DNA from: Mycobacterium sp. Root135
GTDB taxonomy: Bacteria; Actinomycetota; Actinomycetes; Mycobacteriales; Mycobacteriaceae
Length of the DNA stretch: 64,000 bases
Assembly: GCF_001426545.1 (NCBI RefSeq)
Contig: NZ_LMEZ01000006.1
Location: 172,075 to 236,074 of the forward strand
Reading direction: 5' to 3'
Positions within the stretch are counted from its first letter, which is position 1, and each line of letters begins with the position of its first letter. The position numbers were made by a program, and so were the translations under genes. The notes beneath the pieces were generated by a model that made no database searches, was not told the DNA's origin, and worked only from the letters and a program-made list of their open reading frames with translations. Below are positions 18,090-26,319 of this stretch, piece after piece.

Positions 18090-18824
18090 ATGTCAGATTA
18101 CGACGGTAAGCGGGTTGTCATCACCGGCGGGACCAGCGGCATCGGCCTCGCCACCGCCAAGCTGCTGGACGCGGGCGGGGCCCGGGTTCTCGTCACCGGC
18201 CGGACCCCCGCGTCGTTGGCGGCCGCCGCGGCCGCCCTCGGTCCGCGGGCGGTGGTGGACCGTCGCGACGTGGCGGACGTCGACGGTCTCGCCGACCGTG
18301 CGGCCGCCGAGTTCGGCGGCGTCGACCTGCTGGTGCTCAACGCAGGCGCGACGGCGGCAGCCACGATCGAGGACACCACCGGTGAGCAGTACGACGACCA
18401 GTTCGCCGTCAACACCAGGGCACCGTTCTTCACCGTGCAGCGCTTCGTCCCGCTCATGCCTCCCGGCAGCGCGGTGGTGTTGACGACGTCGATCGCCAAC
18501 CGCAAGGGCATCGCGACGACGAGCGTCTACTCCGCGACCAAGGCCGCGCTGCGGTCGATGACCCGCACGTTCGCGGCGGAACTGGTCGACCGAGGGATCC
18601 GGGTCAACGCCGTCTCTCCCGGCCCAGTCGACACCGGGATCCTCGAACGGTCCATGCCTGCCGAGGCGGCGAGCGAATTCCTCGCGGCGCAGCGGGCCGT
18701 GAACCCGATGGGTCGCCTCGGGGAGCCCGAGGAGGTGGCGAAGGCCATCGCCTTTCTGGGCTTCGACGCGACGTACACCACCGGCGCGGAGTTGACGGTC
18801 GACGGCGGTGCGTCCCAGCTCTGA
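18090..18824 (+). CDS. Short-chain dehydrogenase/reductase (second of a tandem pair)
   Basis: A 244-residue classical SDR, clearly paralogous to the preceding gene: same start (YDGKRVVITGG), same TGGTSGIG cofactor loop, same YSATK active site and same DGGASQL end. ATG 18090 is used because AAAGGG lies about 6 bases upstream; a TTG 21 bases earlier is less likely. Substrate unknown. It converges on ephD, whose C-terminal half is also an SDR domain. Confidence 0.88.
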   Translation: MSDYDGKRVVITGGTSGIGLATAKLLDAGGARVLVTGRTPASLAAAAAALGPRAVVDRRDVADVDGLADRAAAEFGGVDLLVLNAGATAAATIEDTTGEQYDDQFAVNTRAPFFTVQRFVPLMPPGSAVVLTTSIANRKGIATTSVYSATKAALRSMTRTFAAELVDRGIRVNAVSPGPVDTGILERSMPAEAASEFLAAQRAVNPMGRLGEPEEVAKAIAFLGFDATYTTGAELTVDGGASQL

Positions 18825-18833
18825 GGCGCCGGG

Positions 18834-20600
18834 TTACATCACCGAGCCGCGCGCGGTGCTGCGCAGCACCTGCGGTGCGATCCGCGAGGTGCCGTAGAGC
18901 AGGTAGGCCTCCGGCGCGACCGGGCGGATCGCCTTGTTCTTGGCGACCGACGAGAGGATGGCCTTGGCGACCTTGTCGGGGCCGTAGCGCCGGGCGGCGA
19001 ACATCGCCTCGAGCTGTTTGCGACGCCCGGCGACCTGGCCTCCGCGTCCCGCGGGCGCGTCGAACCGGGTGGTGTTGACGATGTTGGTGTCGATCACGCC
19101 GGGGCAGATGGTCGTCAGGCCAACTCCGGCGGCGGCGAGTTCGGCCCGCAGACAGTCGGAGAACATGTACACCGCGGCCTTGGACGTGCAGTACGCGTTC
19201 ATCGCCTGCAGTGGTGCGTAGGCGGCCATCGACGACACGTTGACCACGTGGCCACCGGTGCCGCGGTCGACGAGCCGCTTCGCGAAGGCTCGGCAGCCGT
19301 TGACCACGCCGCCAAGGTTGACCTCCAGCACGCGGTCCCACTGCTCGGCGGGGGTGTCCAGGAACGAGCCGGCGTGGCCGATGCCCGCGTTGTTCACCAC
19401 GACGTCGGGGACGCCGTGCTCGGCGCAGATCCGCTCGGCGAAGTCCTCGACGGCCTCGGCGTCGGCGACGTCGAGCACGTAGTGATGGGCAACGCCGCCG
19501 CGCGCGGTGATCATCGCGGCCGTCTCGGCGACGCTGGCCTCGTCGACGTCGCTGACGACGACGTCGGCGCCCTGGCCGGCGAACGCCAGCGCGGTCTCCC
19601 TGCCGATGCCGCTTCCCGCGCCGGTCACCGACACCAGGGAGTCGCCGAAGGTGCCGCGCGTCCTGCCGACCTCGGCGCGCAACAGGGCGCGGGCGGGGGT
19701 GGCGCCGCCAAGGTGGTCGACGAACTCGGCGACCGCGTCGGCCACCGTCTGAGGGTGCGACAGCTGAACCCAGTGGCCGGCGACGACGTCCCGGCGCCAC
19801 AGCCGCGACGCCCAGGCCGCGGCGTCGTCGTAGACGTAGTGCCGCACGAACCGGTCGCCGCTCGCGACGACGAGCTGCACCGGCACGTCGACTCGGCCCT
19901 CGGCCCGGTCGACGGCCGGCGACCCGAAGTAGTTGGCCCGGTAGACCTTCATGCTGTTGACGGCGTCGTCGACGAGGTCCGCGGAGTGGTGGATCCGATG
20001 CGCGGGCACACCGTCCTTGGCCAGCATGCGGTCGAGCAGCCCAGCGCGGAACGCCGCCCGGACGGCGACCGGCGCCAGCACCGGGATCGAGTTGGCGGCC
20101 ATGTAGGTCAGCCGCAGGAACTGCGCGACACCGCGGGTGAACTGTCGCGGCGAGTACGGGCGCCGGATTCGGGTCGCGACGAAGCGGTCGAGGTGCTCAG
20201 CGCTCGGGCCGGAGATCGAGGTGAAGGAGGTGACGCGGTCGGCGGCCGCCGACCGGGACAGGTACTCCCAGATGCCGACCGAGCCCCAGTCGTGGGCCAG
20301 GACGTGAACGGGTTGGGCCGGGCTCAGGGCGCCGACGACGGCGTCGAAGTCGTCGGCGTAACGCGCCATGGTGTACGCCGAATGATGCTTGGGCACAGCC
20401 GATTTGCCGACGCCGCGGTTGTCGTAGCGGATGACGCGGTAGCGCTCCTCGAGCAGTACGACGACGCCGTCCCACACCACGTGCGAGTCGGGCCAGCCGT
20501 GCACCATGACGATCGTCGGCCCGGTGGGGTTGCCCTGTTCGTAGACCGCGATGCGCACGCCGTCGGCACTGGCGACGGTCGTCTGCGTCACGTCAGTCAT
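18834..20600 (-). CDS. ephD: EphD, alpha/beta hydrolase-SDR fusion (epoxide hydrolase type)
   Basis: A 588-residue fusion. Residues about 1-300 are an alpha/beta hydrolase with HGWPD, and LAHDWGS where the Asp fits the epoxide-hydrolase nucleophile. Residues about 310-588 are a short-chain dehydrogenase with TGAGSGIG and YCTSK. M. tuberculosis EphD (Rv2214c, about the same length) has been linked to turnover of epoxy-mycolic acids. ATG 20600 overlaps the end of the upstream small gene by 8 bases; an in-frame extension to 20735 is antisense-like low-complexity sequence and was not used. Confidence 0.9.
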   Translation of the reverse strand: MTDVTQTTVASADGVRIAVYEQGNPTGPTIVMVHGWPDSHVVWDGVVVLLEERYRVIRYDNRGVGKSAVPKHHSAYTMARYADDFDAVVGALSPAQPVHVLAHDWGSVGIWEYLSRSAAADRVTSFTSISGPSAEHLDRFVATRIRRPYSPRQFTRGVAQFLRLTYMAANSIPVLAPVAVRAAFRAGLLDRMLAKDGVPAHRIHHSADLVDDAVNSMKVYRANYFGSPAVDRAEGRVDVPVQLVVASGDRFVRHYVYDDAAAWASRLWRRDVVAGHWVQLSHPQTVADAVAEFVDHLGGATPARALLRAEVGRTRGTFGDSLVSVTGAGSGIGRETALAFAGQGADVVVSDVDEASVAETAAMITARGGVAHHYVLDVADAEAVEDFAERICAEHGVPDVVVNNAGIGHAGSFLDTPAEQWDRVLEVNLGGVVNGCRAFAKRLVDRGTGGHVVNVSSMAAYAPLQAMNAYCTSKAAVYMFSDCLRAELAAAGVGLTTICPGVIDTNIVNTTRFDAPAGRGGQVAGRRKQLEAMFAARRYGPDKVAKAILSSVAKNKAIRPVAPEAYLLYGTSRIAPQVLRSTARGSVM

Positions 20601-20949
20601 CTTCGAGTTCCCGTCTGAGTTCGCGCTTGCGTTCGATCCGTCGGCGGGCGTCGAAGTCGCGCATGCGCTGGGGGTAGCCGACCTTCTGGACGTCGTAGAC
20701 CGGGATGTCGAGTTTGTCGGAGAGCTGGCGGGCACCCTTGTCGCCGCCGGCCCGGCGCCGGGTCCATTCGCCGTCGGCGGCCACCAGCACCACGGTCACC
20801 TCGGTGACGGTGGTCTTGGGTTCGACGAAGGCCTCGACGCCGTGGTGTTCGGCCGCCCATTGCTTCAGGTATTTGAGGTCGGCCGCGGGGTCTCGACGGT
20901 CGGAGCCGCCCTTGGAGCCGCGTCGGCGGAACGAATCGAACAGTCCCAA
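20593..20949 (-). CDS. Small conserved hypothetical protein upstream of ephD
   Basis: About 118 residues from TTG 20949 (GAGG 5 bases upstream); an alternative TTG at 20982 would add 11 residues. The protein starts GLFDSFRRRGSKG, has a central YLKQWAAEHHGVEAFVEPKTTVTEV region split over a beta-rich core, and ends in a strongly charged Arg/Glu/Asp tail (RRELEDD), probably helical. Similar genes occur next to ephD in other mycobacteria to my knowledge and are sometimes labelled oxidoreductase, without support. No cofactor motif is visible. It overlaps ephD by 8 bases, so translation is coupled. Confidence 0.7.
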   Translation of the reverse strand: MGLFDSFRRRGSKGGSDRRDPAADLKYLKQWAAEHHGVEAFVEPKTTVTEVTVVLVAADGEWTRRRAGGDKGARQLSDKLDIPVYDVQKVGYPQRMRDFDARRRIERKRELRRELEDD

Positions 20950-21096
20950 CTGGACCTCAACTCCCTTCGATCGAGCTTTCAATGGTGCCAGAGGAGCAAC
21001 TCGGCCGGTCTGCGACGACCTGCGGGCCCGGACGTGACAGGATGGGCAGCGAGCATTTTCGACCGTTACGAGCGACCGTTCGAGGAGTCACATCAC

Positions 21097-22860
21097 ATGG
21101 CCATCACCGTCCAGATGCCCGCACTTGGTGAGAGCGTCACCGAGGGGACCGTCACGAGATGGCTGAAGCAAGAAGGCGACACCGTCGAGGTCGACGAGCC
21201 CTTGCTGGAAGTGTCCACCGACAAGGTCGACACCGAGATCCCGTCACCCGCCGCGGGCGTGCTGACCAAGATCATCGCCAATGAGGACGACACCGTCGAG
21301 GTCGGCGGCGACCTCGGCACGATCGGCGACGCCGACGAGGGCGACGGCGGCGAGAGCGCTCCCGCCGCCGAGGAGAAGTCCGAGCCGGAGCCCGAGCCAG
21401 AACCGGAGCCCGAGCCCGAGCCCGAAGCCAAGGAAGAGCCGGCCGCCAAGCCGAGCAGCGGTGGAGGCAAGTCCACCTCGGTCGTGATGCCCGAACTGGG
21501 CGAGTCCGTCACCGAGGGCACCGTCACCCGCTGGCTCAAGAACGTCGGCGACACCGTCGAGGTCGACGACCCGCTGGTCGAGGTGTCCACCGACAAGGTC
21601 GACACCGAGATTCCGTCGCCGGTCGCAGGCACCCTGCTGTCGATCACCGCGGAGGAGGACGACACGGTCGCGGTCGGTGGCGAACTGGGCAAGATCGGCG
21701 ATGAGCGCTCGCGCGAAGAGCAGACGGACACCGATGCCGACGCCGCGCCGAAGGCGGAGGAGTCCAAGCCCGAACCAGAGCCGGAGCCAGAGCCAGAGCC
21801 CGCGCCGAAGGCCGAGAAGCCCAAGGAAGAACCCAAGCCCGAGCCAAAGCCGGAACCCAAGGCCGAACCGAAGCCGCAGCCCAAGGCCATCCCGGCCGAG
21901 GCACCCGCGTCCGACGGCAGCCCGTACGTGACGCCGCTGGTCCGCAAGCTGGCGAACGACAACGGCGTCGACCTGACCTCGGTCAAGGGCACCGGCGTGG
22001 GGGGCCGCATCCGCAAGCAGGACGTGCTCGCCGCGGCGGAAGCCGCAAAGGCGCCGGCAGCCGCCGAGCCCGCACCGGCCGCAGCCCAGGCCCCGGCCGC
22101 CAAGGCACCTGCCGCCGCCGCGCCAGAGCTGTCGCACCTGCGCGGTACCACGCAGAAGGCGAACCGCATCCGGCAGATCACCGCCAAGAAGACGCGTGAA
22201 TCGCTGCAGACGACGGCGCAGTTGACGCAGACGCACGAGGTCGACCTGACCAAGATCGTGGCGCTGCGGGCCCGCGCGAAGGCGACGTTCAAGGAGCGCG
22301 AGGGCGTCAACCTCACGTACCTGCCGTTCTTCGCGATCGCGGTGATCGACGCCCTCAAGGCGCACCCGAACGTCAACGCGAGCTACAACGAGGACTCCAA
22401 GGAGATCACCTACTACGACGCCGAGCACCTGGGCTTCGCAGTCGACACCGAACAGGGTCTGCTCTCCCCCGTCGTCAAGAACGCCGGCGATCTGTCCCTG
22501 GGCGGCATCGCACGGGCGATCGCCGACATCGCGGCACGCGCGCGCTCGGGCAACCTGAAGCCCGACGAGCTGTCCGGCGGCACGTTCACGATCACCAACA
22601 TCGGTAGCCAGGGCGCGCTGTTCGACACGCCGATCCTGGTTCCGCCGCAGGCGGCGATGCTGGGCACCGGTGCCATCGTCAAGCGTCCGCGCGTCGTGGT
22701 CGACGAGAACGGCAACGAGTCGATCGGTGTCCGGTCGGTGTGCTACCTGCCGCTGACCTACGACCACCGCCTCGTCGACGGGGCCGACGCCGGCCGATTC
22801 CTGACGACGGTCAAACGGCGTCTCGAAGAGGGAGCGTTCGAGGCCGACCTCGGACTGTAG
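21097..22860 (+). CDS. dlaT: DlaT (SucB), dihydrolipoamide acyltransferase
   Basis: E2 subunit of the 2-oxoacid dehydrogenase complexes; in M. tuberculosis DlaT (Rv2215) serves pyruvate dehydrogenase and the peroxynitrite reductase system. The 587-residue protein has two lipoyl domains (each with DKVDTEIPSP around the lipoylated Lys), separated and followed by Glu/Pro/Lys-rich linkers, a peripheral-subunit-binding domain (TPLVRKLANDNGVDL), and the catalytic domain ending in YDHRLVDGADAGRFL with the active-site His and Asp. ATG 21097 is preceded by GAGGAG. It heads the lipoate block with lipB and lipA. Confidence 0.94.
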   Translation: MAITVQMPALGESVTEGTVTRWLKQEGDTVEVDEPLLEVSTDKVDTEIPSPAAGVLTKIIANEDDTVEVGGDLGTIGDADEGDGGESAPAAEEKSEPEPEPEPEPEPEPEAKEEPAAKPSSGGGKSTSVVMPELGESVTEGTVTRWLKNVGDTVEVDDPLVEVSTDKVDTEIPSPVAGTLLSITAEEDDTVAVGGELGKIGDERSREEQTDTDADAAPKAEESKPEPEPEPEPEPAPKAEKPKEEPKPEPKPEPKAEPKPQPKAIPAEAPASDGSPYVTPLVRKLANDNGVDLTSVKGTGVGGRIRKQDVLAAAEAAKAPAAAEPAPAAAQAPAAKAPAAAAPELSHLRGTTQKANRIRQITAKKTRESLQTTAQLTQTHEVDLTKIVALRARAKATFKEREGVNLTYLPFFAIAVIDALKAHPNVNASYNEDSKEITYYDAEHLGFAVDTEQGLLSPVVKNAGDLSLGGIARAIADIAARARSGNLKPDELSGGTFTITNIGSQGALFDTPILVPPQAAMLGTGAIVKRPRVVVDENGNESIGVRSVCYLPLTYDHRLVDGADAGRFLTTVKRRLEEGAFEADLGL

Positions 22861-22865
22861 GCCTC

Positions 22866-23774
22866 GTGCGAAATGCCGTCATCGCGATTGCGGGTTCCTC
22901 GGGTCTGATCGGTTCGGCGCTGACGTCGGCTCTTCGGGCCGCCGACCATCGAGTGCTGCGGTTGGTGCGACGCGCACCGGCCACCGCCGACGAGATCTTC
23001 TGGAACCCGGACACCGGTGAGTTCGACGCGAGTGCGTTGCGCGGCGCGGACGCCGTCGTCAACATGTGCGGCGTCGGCGTCGCCGACAAGCGGTGGTCGG
23101 GCGCGTTCAAGCAGAGCCTGCGCGACAGCCGGATCGGCCCGACCGAGGTGCTGTCGCGGGCAGTCGTCGAATCCGGTGTCCCGGTGTTGGTCAACTCGAG
23201 CGCGGTCGGCTACTACGGCGACACGCGTGACCACGTCGTCGACGAATCGGGGCCCGCGGGTCACGGTTTTCTCGCCGGTCTCTGCCGGGACTGGGAGGCG
23301 GCGACCGAGACGGCGTCGGCCGCGGGCGTGCGGGTGGTGCTGATGCGCACCGGTCTGGTGCTGTCCCCCGCGGGCGGCATGCTTGCGCGCCTCAAGCCGC
23401 TCTTCGGTTTCGGTCTCGGCGCGCGACTGGGCAACGGTCGGCAGTACATGCCGTGGATCAGCCTCGAGGACGAGGTGCGGGCGCTCTTGTTCGCCATCGA
23501 ACGCGACGACCTCGCCGGACCCGTCAACGGCACCGGACCCGCGCCGGTCACCAACGCCGAGTTCACCGCCGCACTTGGGCGGGCACTGAAGCGGCCGACG
23601 CCGATGCTGGTTCCCGGGTTCGCCCTGCGCGCCGTCCTCGGCGAGTTCGCCGAGGAGGGGCTCCTCGGCGGGCAGCGCGCGATTCCCGCGGCGCTGGAGC
23701 GGGCCGGCTTCGAGTTTCGCCACCACACGATCGGCGAGGCGATGGCCTACGTCACCGCGCCGAAGGGTTCCTGA
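22866..23774 (+). CDS. NAD-dependent epimerase-like protein, TIGR01777/DUF1731 family
   Basis: A 302-residue Rossmann-fold protein starting at GTG 22866 with AIAGSSGLIGSAL as nucleotide-binding loop. NSSAVGYYGD places a Tyr where extended SDRs have their catalytic YxxxK, but the following Lys is not in the usual place. The C-terminal domain (VPGFALRAVLGEFAEEGLL) is the DUF1731 region. It is equivalent to Rv2216, function unknown. It starts 5 bases after dlaT and precedes lipB by 19 bases, so it belongs to the same transcription unit. Confidence 0.82.
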   Translation: MRNAVIAIAGSSGLIGSALTSALRAADHRVLRLVRRAPATADEIFWNPDTGEFDASALRGADAVVNMCGVGVADKRWSGAFKQSLRDSRIGPTEVLSRAVVESGVPVLVNSSAVGYYGDTRDHVVDESGPAGHGFLAGLCRDWEAATETASAAGVRVVLMRTGLVLSPAGGMLARLKPLFGFGLGARLGNGRQYMPWISLEDEVRALLFAIERDDLAGPVNGTGPAPVTNAEFTAALGRALKRPTPMLVPGFALRAVLGEFAEEGLLGGQRAIPAALERAGFEFRHHTIGEAMAYVTAPKGS

Positions 23775-23793
23775 CGCGCGTACCGTTCACGGC

Positions 23794-24474
23794 ATGGGCG
23801 CAGCATCGGTCCGGTCGGCGGACACCGACATCGTCGTGCGACGACTGGGTTCGGTTGACTATCTCGGGGCGTGGCAGATGCAGCGCGAGCTGGCCGACGC
23901 CCGGGTGGCCGGCGGCCCCGACACCCTGCTGCTGCTCGAACATCCCCCGGTCTTCACGGCGGGCAGGCGGACCGAGCCGCACGAGCGCCCGGTGGCCTCC
24001 GACGTCCCCGTCGTCGACACCGACCGTGGCGGGAAGATCACCTGGCACGGTCCCGGTCAGTTGGTCGGCTACCCGATCATCGGCCTGGCTCAGCCACTGG
24101 ACGTGGTGAAGTTCGTCCGCCGGCTGGAGGATGCGCTGATCGCGGTGTGCGCGAGCTTCGGGCTGGCGACGGGTCGCGTCGAGGGCCGGTCGGGTGTCTG
24201 GGTTCCCGGCGACGACCGCCGACCGGCCCGCAAGATCGCCGCCATCGGCATCCGGGTGGCGCGCGCGACGACCCTGCACGGCTTCGCGGTCAACTGTGAT
24301 TCCGACCTCTCCGCGTTCACCTCGATCGTGCCGTGCGGCATCTCCGATGCAGGTGTCACGTCCTTGACGGCCGAACTCGGCCGCCGGATCACCGTCGACG
24401 AGGTCGCCGACGTCGTGGCCGTGGCGGTGCCCGACTCCCTCGACGGCCGACCAGCGCTAGCATTGTCGAAGTGA
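23794..24474 (+). CDS. lipB: LipB, octanoyl-ACP:protein octanoyltransferase
   Basis: LipB moves octanoate from acyl carrier protein to the lipoyl domain Lys of DlaT, GcvH and others. The 226-residue protein has the RGGKITWHGPGQLVGYP signature, Lys147 in ARKIAAIGI and Cys181 in IVPCGISDAGVTSL, the conserved Cys/Lys dyad. Its TGA overlaps the GTG start of lipA by three bases, typical of coupled lipB-lipA. Confidence 0.94.
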   Translation: MGAASVRSADTDIVVRRLGSVDYLGAWQMQRELADARVAGGPDTLLLLEHPPVFTAGRRTEPHERPVASDVPVVDTDRGGKITWHGPGQLVGYPIIGLAQPLDVVKFVRRLEDALIAVCASFGLATGRVEGRSGVWVPGDDRRPARKIAAIGIRVARATTLHGFAVNCDSDLSAFTSIVPCGISDAGVTSLTAELGRRITVDEVADVVAVAVPDSLDGRPALALSK

Positions 24475-25445
24475 CCGTCGAACCGTCCGAGATCTCCCAG
24501 CTGCCCGTTTCCTCGACCGGCCGCAAGCTGCTGCGCCTCGAGGTACGCAACGCCGAGACTCCCATCGAGCGCAAGCCGCCGTGGATCAAGACCAAGCTGA
24601 AGATGGGCCCCGAATACAAGGAACTCAAGGCCCTGGTCAAGCGCGAGGGCTTGCACACCGTTTGCGAAGAGGCCGGCTGCCCCAACATCTACGAGTGCTG
24701 GGAAGACCGCGAGGCGACGTTCCTCATCGGCGGCGAGCAGTGCACGCGGCGATGTGACTTCTGCCAGATCGACACCGGCAAGCCGTCGGAGTTGGACCGT
24801 GACGAGCCCCGCCGCGTCGCCGAGAGCGTGCAGGCGATGGGCCTTCGGTACTCGACCGTCACCGGCGTCGCGCGCGACGACCTGCCCGACGGCGGGGCGT
24901 GGCTGTACGCCGAGACGGTGCGCCAGATCAAGGCACTCAACCCGAACACCGGCGTCGAACTGCTCATCCCCGACTTCAACGCGATCCCCGAACAGCTCGA
25001 GACGGTGTTCGAGACGCGGCCAGAAGTGTTGGCGCACAACGTCGAGACCGTCCCGCGCATCTTCAAGCGCATCCGCCCGGCGTTCCGCTACGACCGCAGC
25101 CTCTCGGTGATCACCTCGGCGCGGGACTACGGCTTGGTCACCAAGAGCAACCTGATCCTCGGCATGGGTGAGACCCCCGAGGAGGTGCGGACGGCGTTGG
25201 TCGACCTGCACGAGGCGGGCTGCGACATCATCACCATCACCCAGTACCTGCGGCCGACGGCTCGCCATCATCCGGTGGAGCGGTGGGTCAAGCCCGAGGA
25301 GTTCGTCGAGCACGGCAAGTTCGCCGAGGAGCTTGGTTTCCCCGGTGTTCTGGCCGGTCCGTTGGTGCGGTCGTCCTACCGGGCTGGCAAGTTGTACGCG
25401 CAGGCGGCGCAACTGCGGACGAATAACGCACCACCCGTATCCTGA
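24471..25445 (+). CDS. lipA: LipA, lipoyl synthase
   Basis: A 324-residue radical-SAM enzyme that inserts two sulfurs into protein-bound octanoate. Both cluster motifs are present: the auxiliary-cluster set VCEEAGCPNIYEC and the radical-SAM set CTRRCDFC; the C-terminal RSSYRAG holds the conserved Ser. GTG 24471 overlaps lipB. It needs Fe-S clusters, which the ErpA protein at 8905-9270 might supply. The next gene starts 4 bases after its stop. Confidence 0.95.
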   Translation: MTVEPSEISQLPVSSTGRKLLRLEVRNAETPIERKPPWIKTKLKMGPEYKELKALVKREGLHTVCEEAGCPNIYECWEDREATFLIGGEQCTRRCDFCQIDTGKPSELDRDEPRRVAESVQAMGLRYSTVTGVARDDLPDGGAWLYAETVRQIKALNPNTGVELLIPDFNAIPEQLETVFETRPEVLAHNVETVPRIFKRIRPAFRYDRSLSVITSARDYGLVTKSNLILGMGETPEEVRTALVDLHEAGCDIITITQYLRPTARHHPVERWVKPEEFVEHGKFAEELGFPGVLAGPLVRSSYRAGKLYAQAAQLRTNNAPPVS

Positions 25446-25449
25446 TCCG

Positions 25450-26205
25450 ATGGCGAAGACCCGCAAGCCCGTTGTCGACAAGGCCGCCAAGGCCGAGGCG
25501 AAGGCTGCCCGCAAGGCCGCATCCAAGGAGCGCCGCAGTCAGCTCTGGCAGGCGTTCCAGATTCAGCGCAAGGAGGACACCCGACTCCTGCCGTACATGA
25601 TCGGCGCGTTCGTGCTGATCGTGGCGATCGCGGTGGTCATCGGCGTCGTCGTCGGCAACGTGTTCACCTACGTGACGCTGATCCCGCTGGGCATCGTGCT
25701 CGGCCTGCTGGTGGCGTTCATCATCTTCGGGCGTCGTGCGCAGAAGTCGGTGTACCGCAAGGCCGAGGGCCAGACTGGCGCGGCCGCCTGGGCCTTGGAC
25801 AACCTGCGGGGCAAGTGGCGCGTCACCCCCGGTGTCGCGGCGACCGGACACTTCGACGCGGTGCACCGCGTGATCGGCCGGCCGGGCGTGATCTTCGTCG
25901 GCGAGGGTTCGGCGACGCGCGTCAAGCCGCTGCTGGCGCAGGAGAAGAAGAAGACCGCCCGGCTCATCGGCGACATCCCGATCTACGACTTCGTCGTCGG
26001 CAACGGCGAGGGCGAGGTGCCGCTGTCCAAGCTGGAGCGCCACCTCACCAAGCTGCCCGCCAACATCACGGCCAAGCAGATGGACTCGCTGGAGTCGCGG
26101 CTGGCAGCGCTGGGTTCCCGGATGGGACCGGCCGCCATGCCGAAGGGTCCGTTGCCTCCCGGTGCGAAGATGCGCGGCGTGCAGCGCACCGTCCGTCGCA
26201 AGTAG
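25450..26205 (+). CDS. DUF4191-type membrane protein (Rv2219-like)
   Basis: A 251-residue protein with a Lys/Ala/Arg-rich N-terminus (residues 1-45), two membrane helices (about 50-72 and 77-97), and a soluble C-terminal part of about 150 residues with PGVIFVGEGSATRVKPLLAQ and a basic end. It matches Rv2219 in position and layout; I recall the family as DUF4191, function unknown. It lies 4 bases after lipA, so it is probably the last gene of the dlaT-lipB-lipA unit. Confidence 0.78.
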   Translation: MAKTRKPVVDKAAKAEAKAARKAASKERRSQLWQAFQIQRKEDTRLLPYMIGAFVLIVAIAVVIGVVVGNVFTYVTLIPLGIVLGLLVAFIIFGRRAQKSVYRKAEGQTGAAAWALDNLRGKWRVTPGVAATGHFDAVHRVIGRPGVIFVGEGSATRVKPLLAQEKKKTARLIGDIPIYDFVVGNGEGEVPLSKLERHLTKLPANITAKQMDSLESRLAALGSRMGPAAMPKGPLPPGAKMRGVQRTVRRK

Positions 26206-26252
26206 GGCAATTCGGCCCCGATTTCCGGGTCACCAGATAATCTCCCCACTGC

Positions 26253-26271
26253 GCCCGTCCGCTGGACGGGC
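26253..26271 (+). terminator. Short hairpin after the lipA unit
   Basis: An 8-bp perfect stem GCCCGTCC / GGACGGGC around GCT lies about 50 bases after the DUF4191-type gene and about 50 before the next start. It could end the lipoate transcription unit. There is no T-run, so the call is tentative. Confidence 0.4.
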
Positions 26272-26319
26272 TCCAAATGGCGTTCCGGCCATGGACTTTG
26301 ACGCCTTTGGGGGGCTTCG

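Noticed and set aside
20551..21096. A long upstream extension of dlaT
   Set aside because: It is antisense to the small gene and ephD; the ATG at 21097 has a clear ribosome binding site and lipoyl-domain start.
21380..21900. Glu/Pro-rich repeats suggesting a repeat element
   Set aside because: They encode the flexible linkers between the lipoyl and binding domains of DlaT, normal for E2 proteins.
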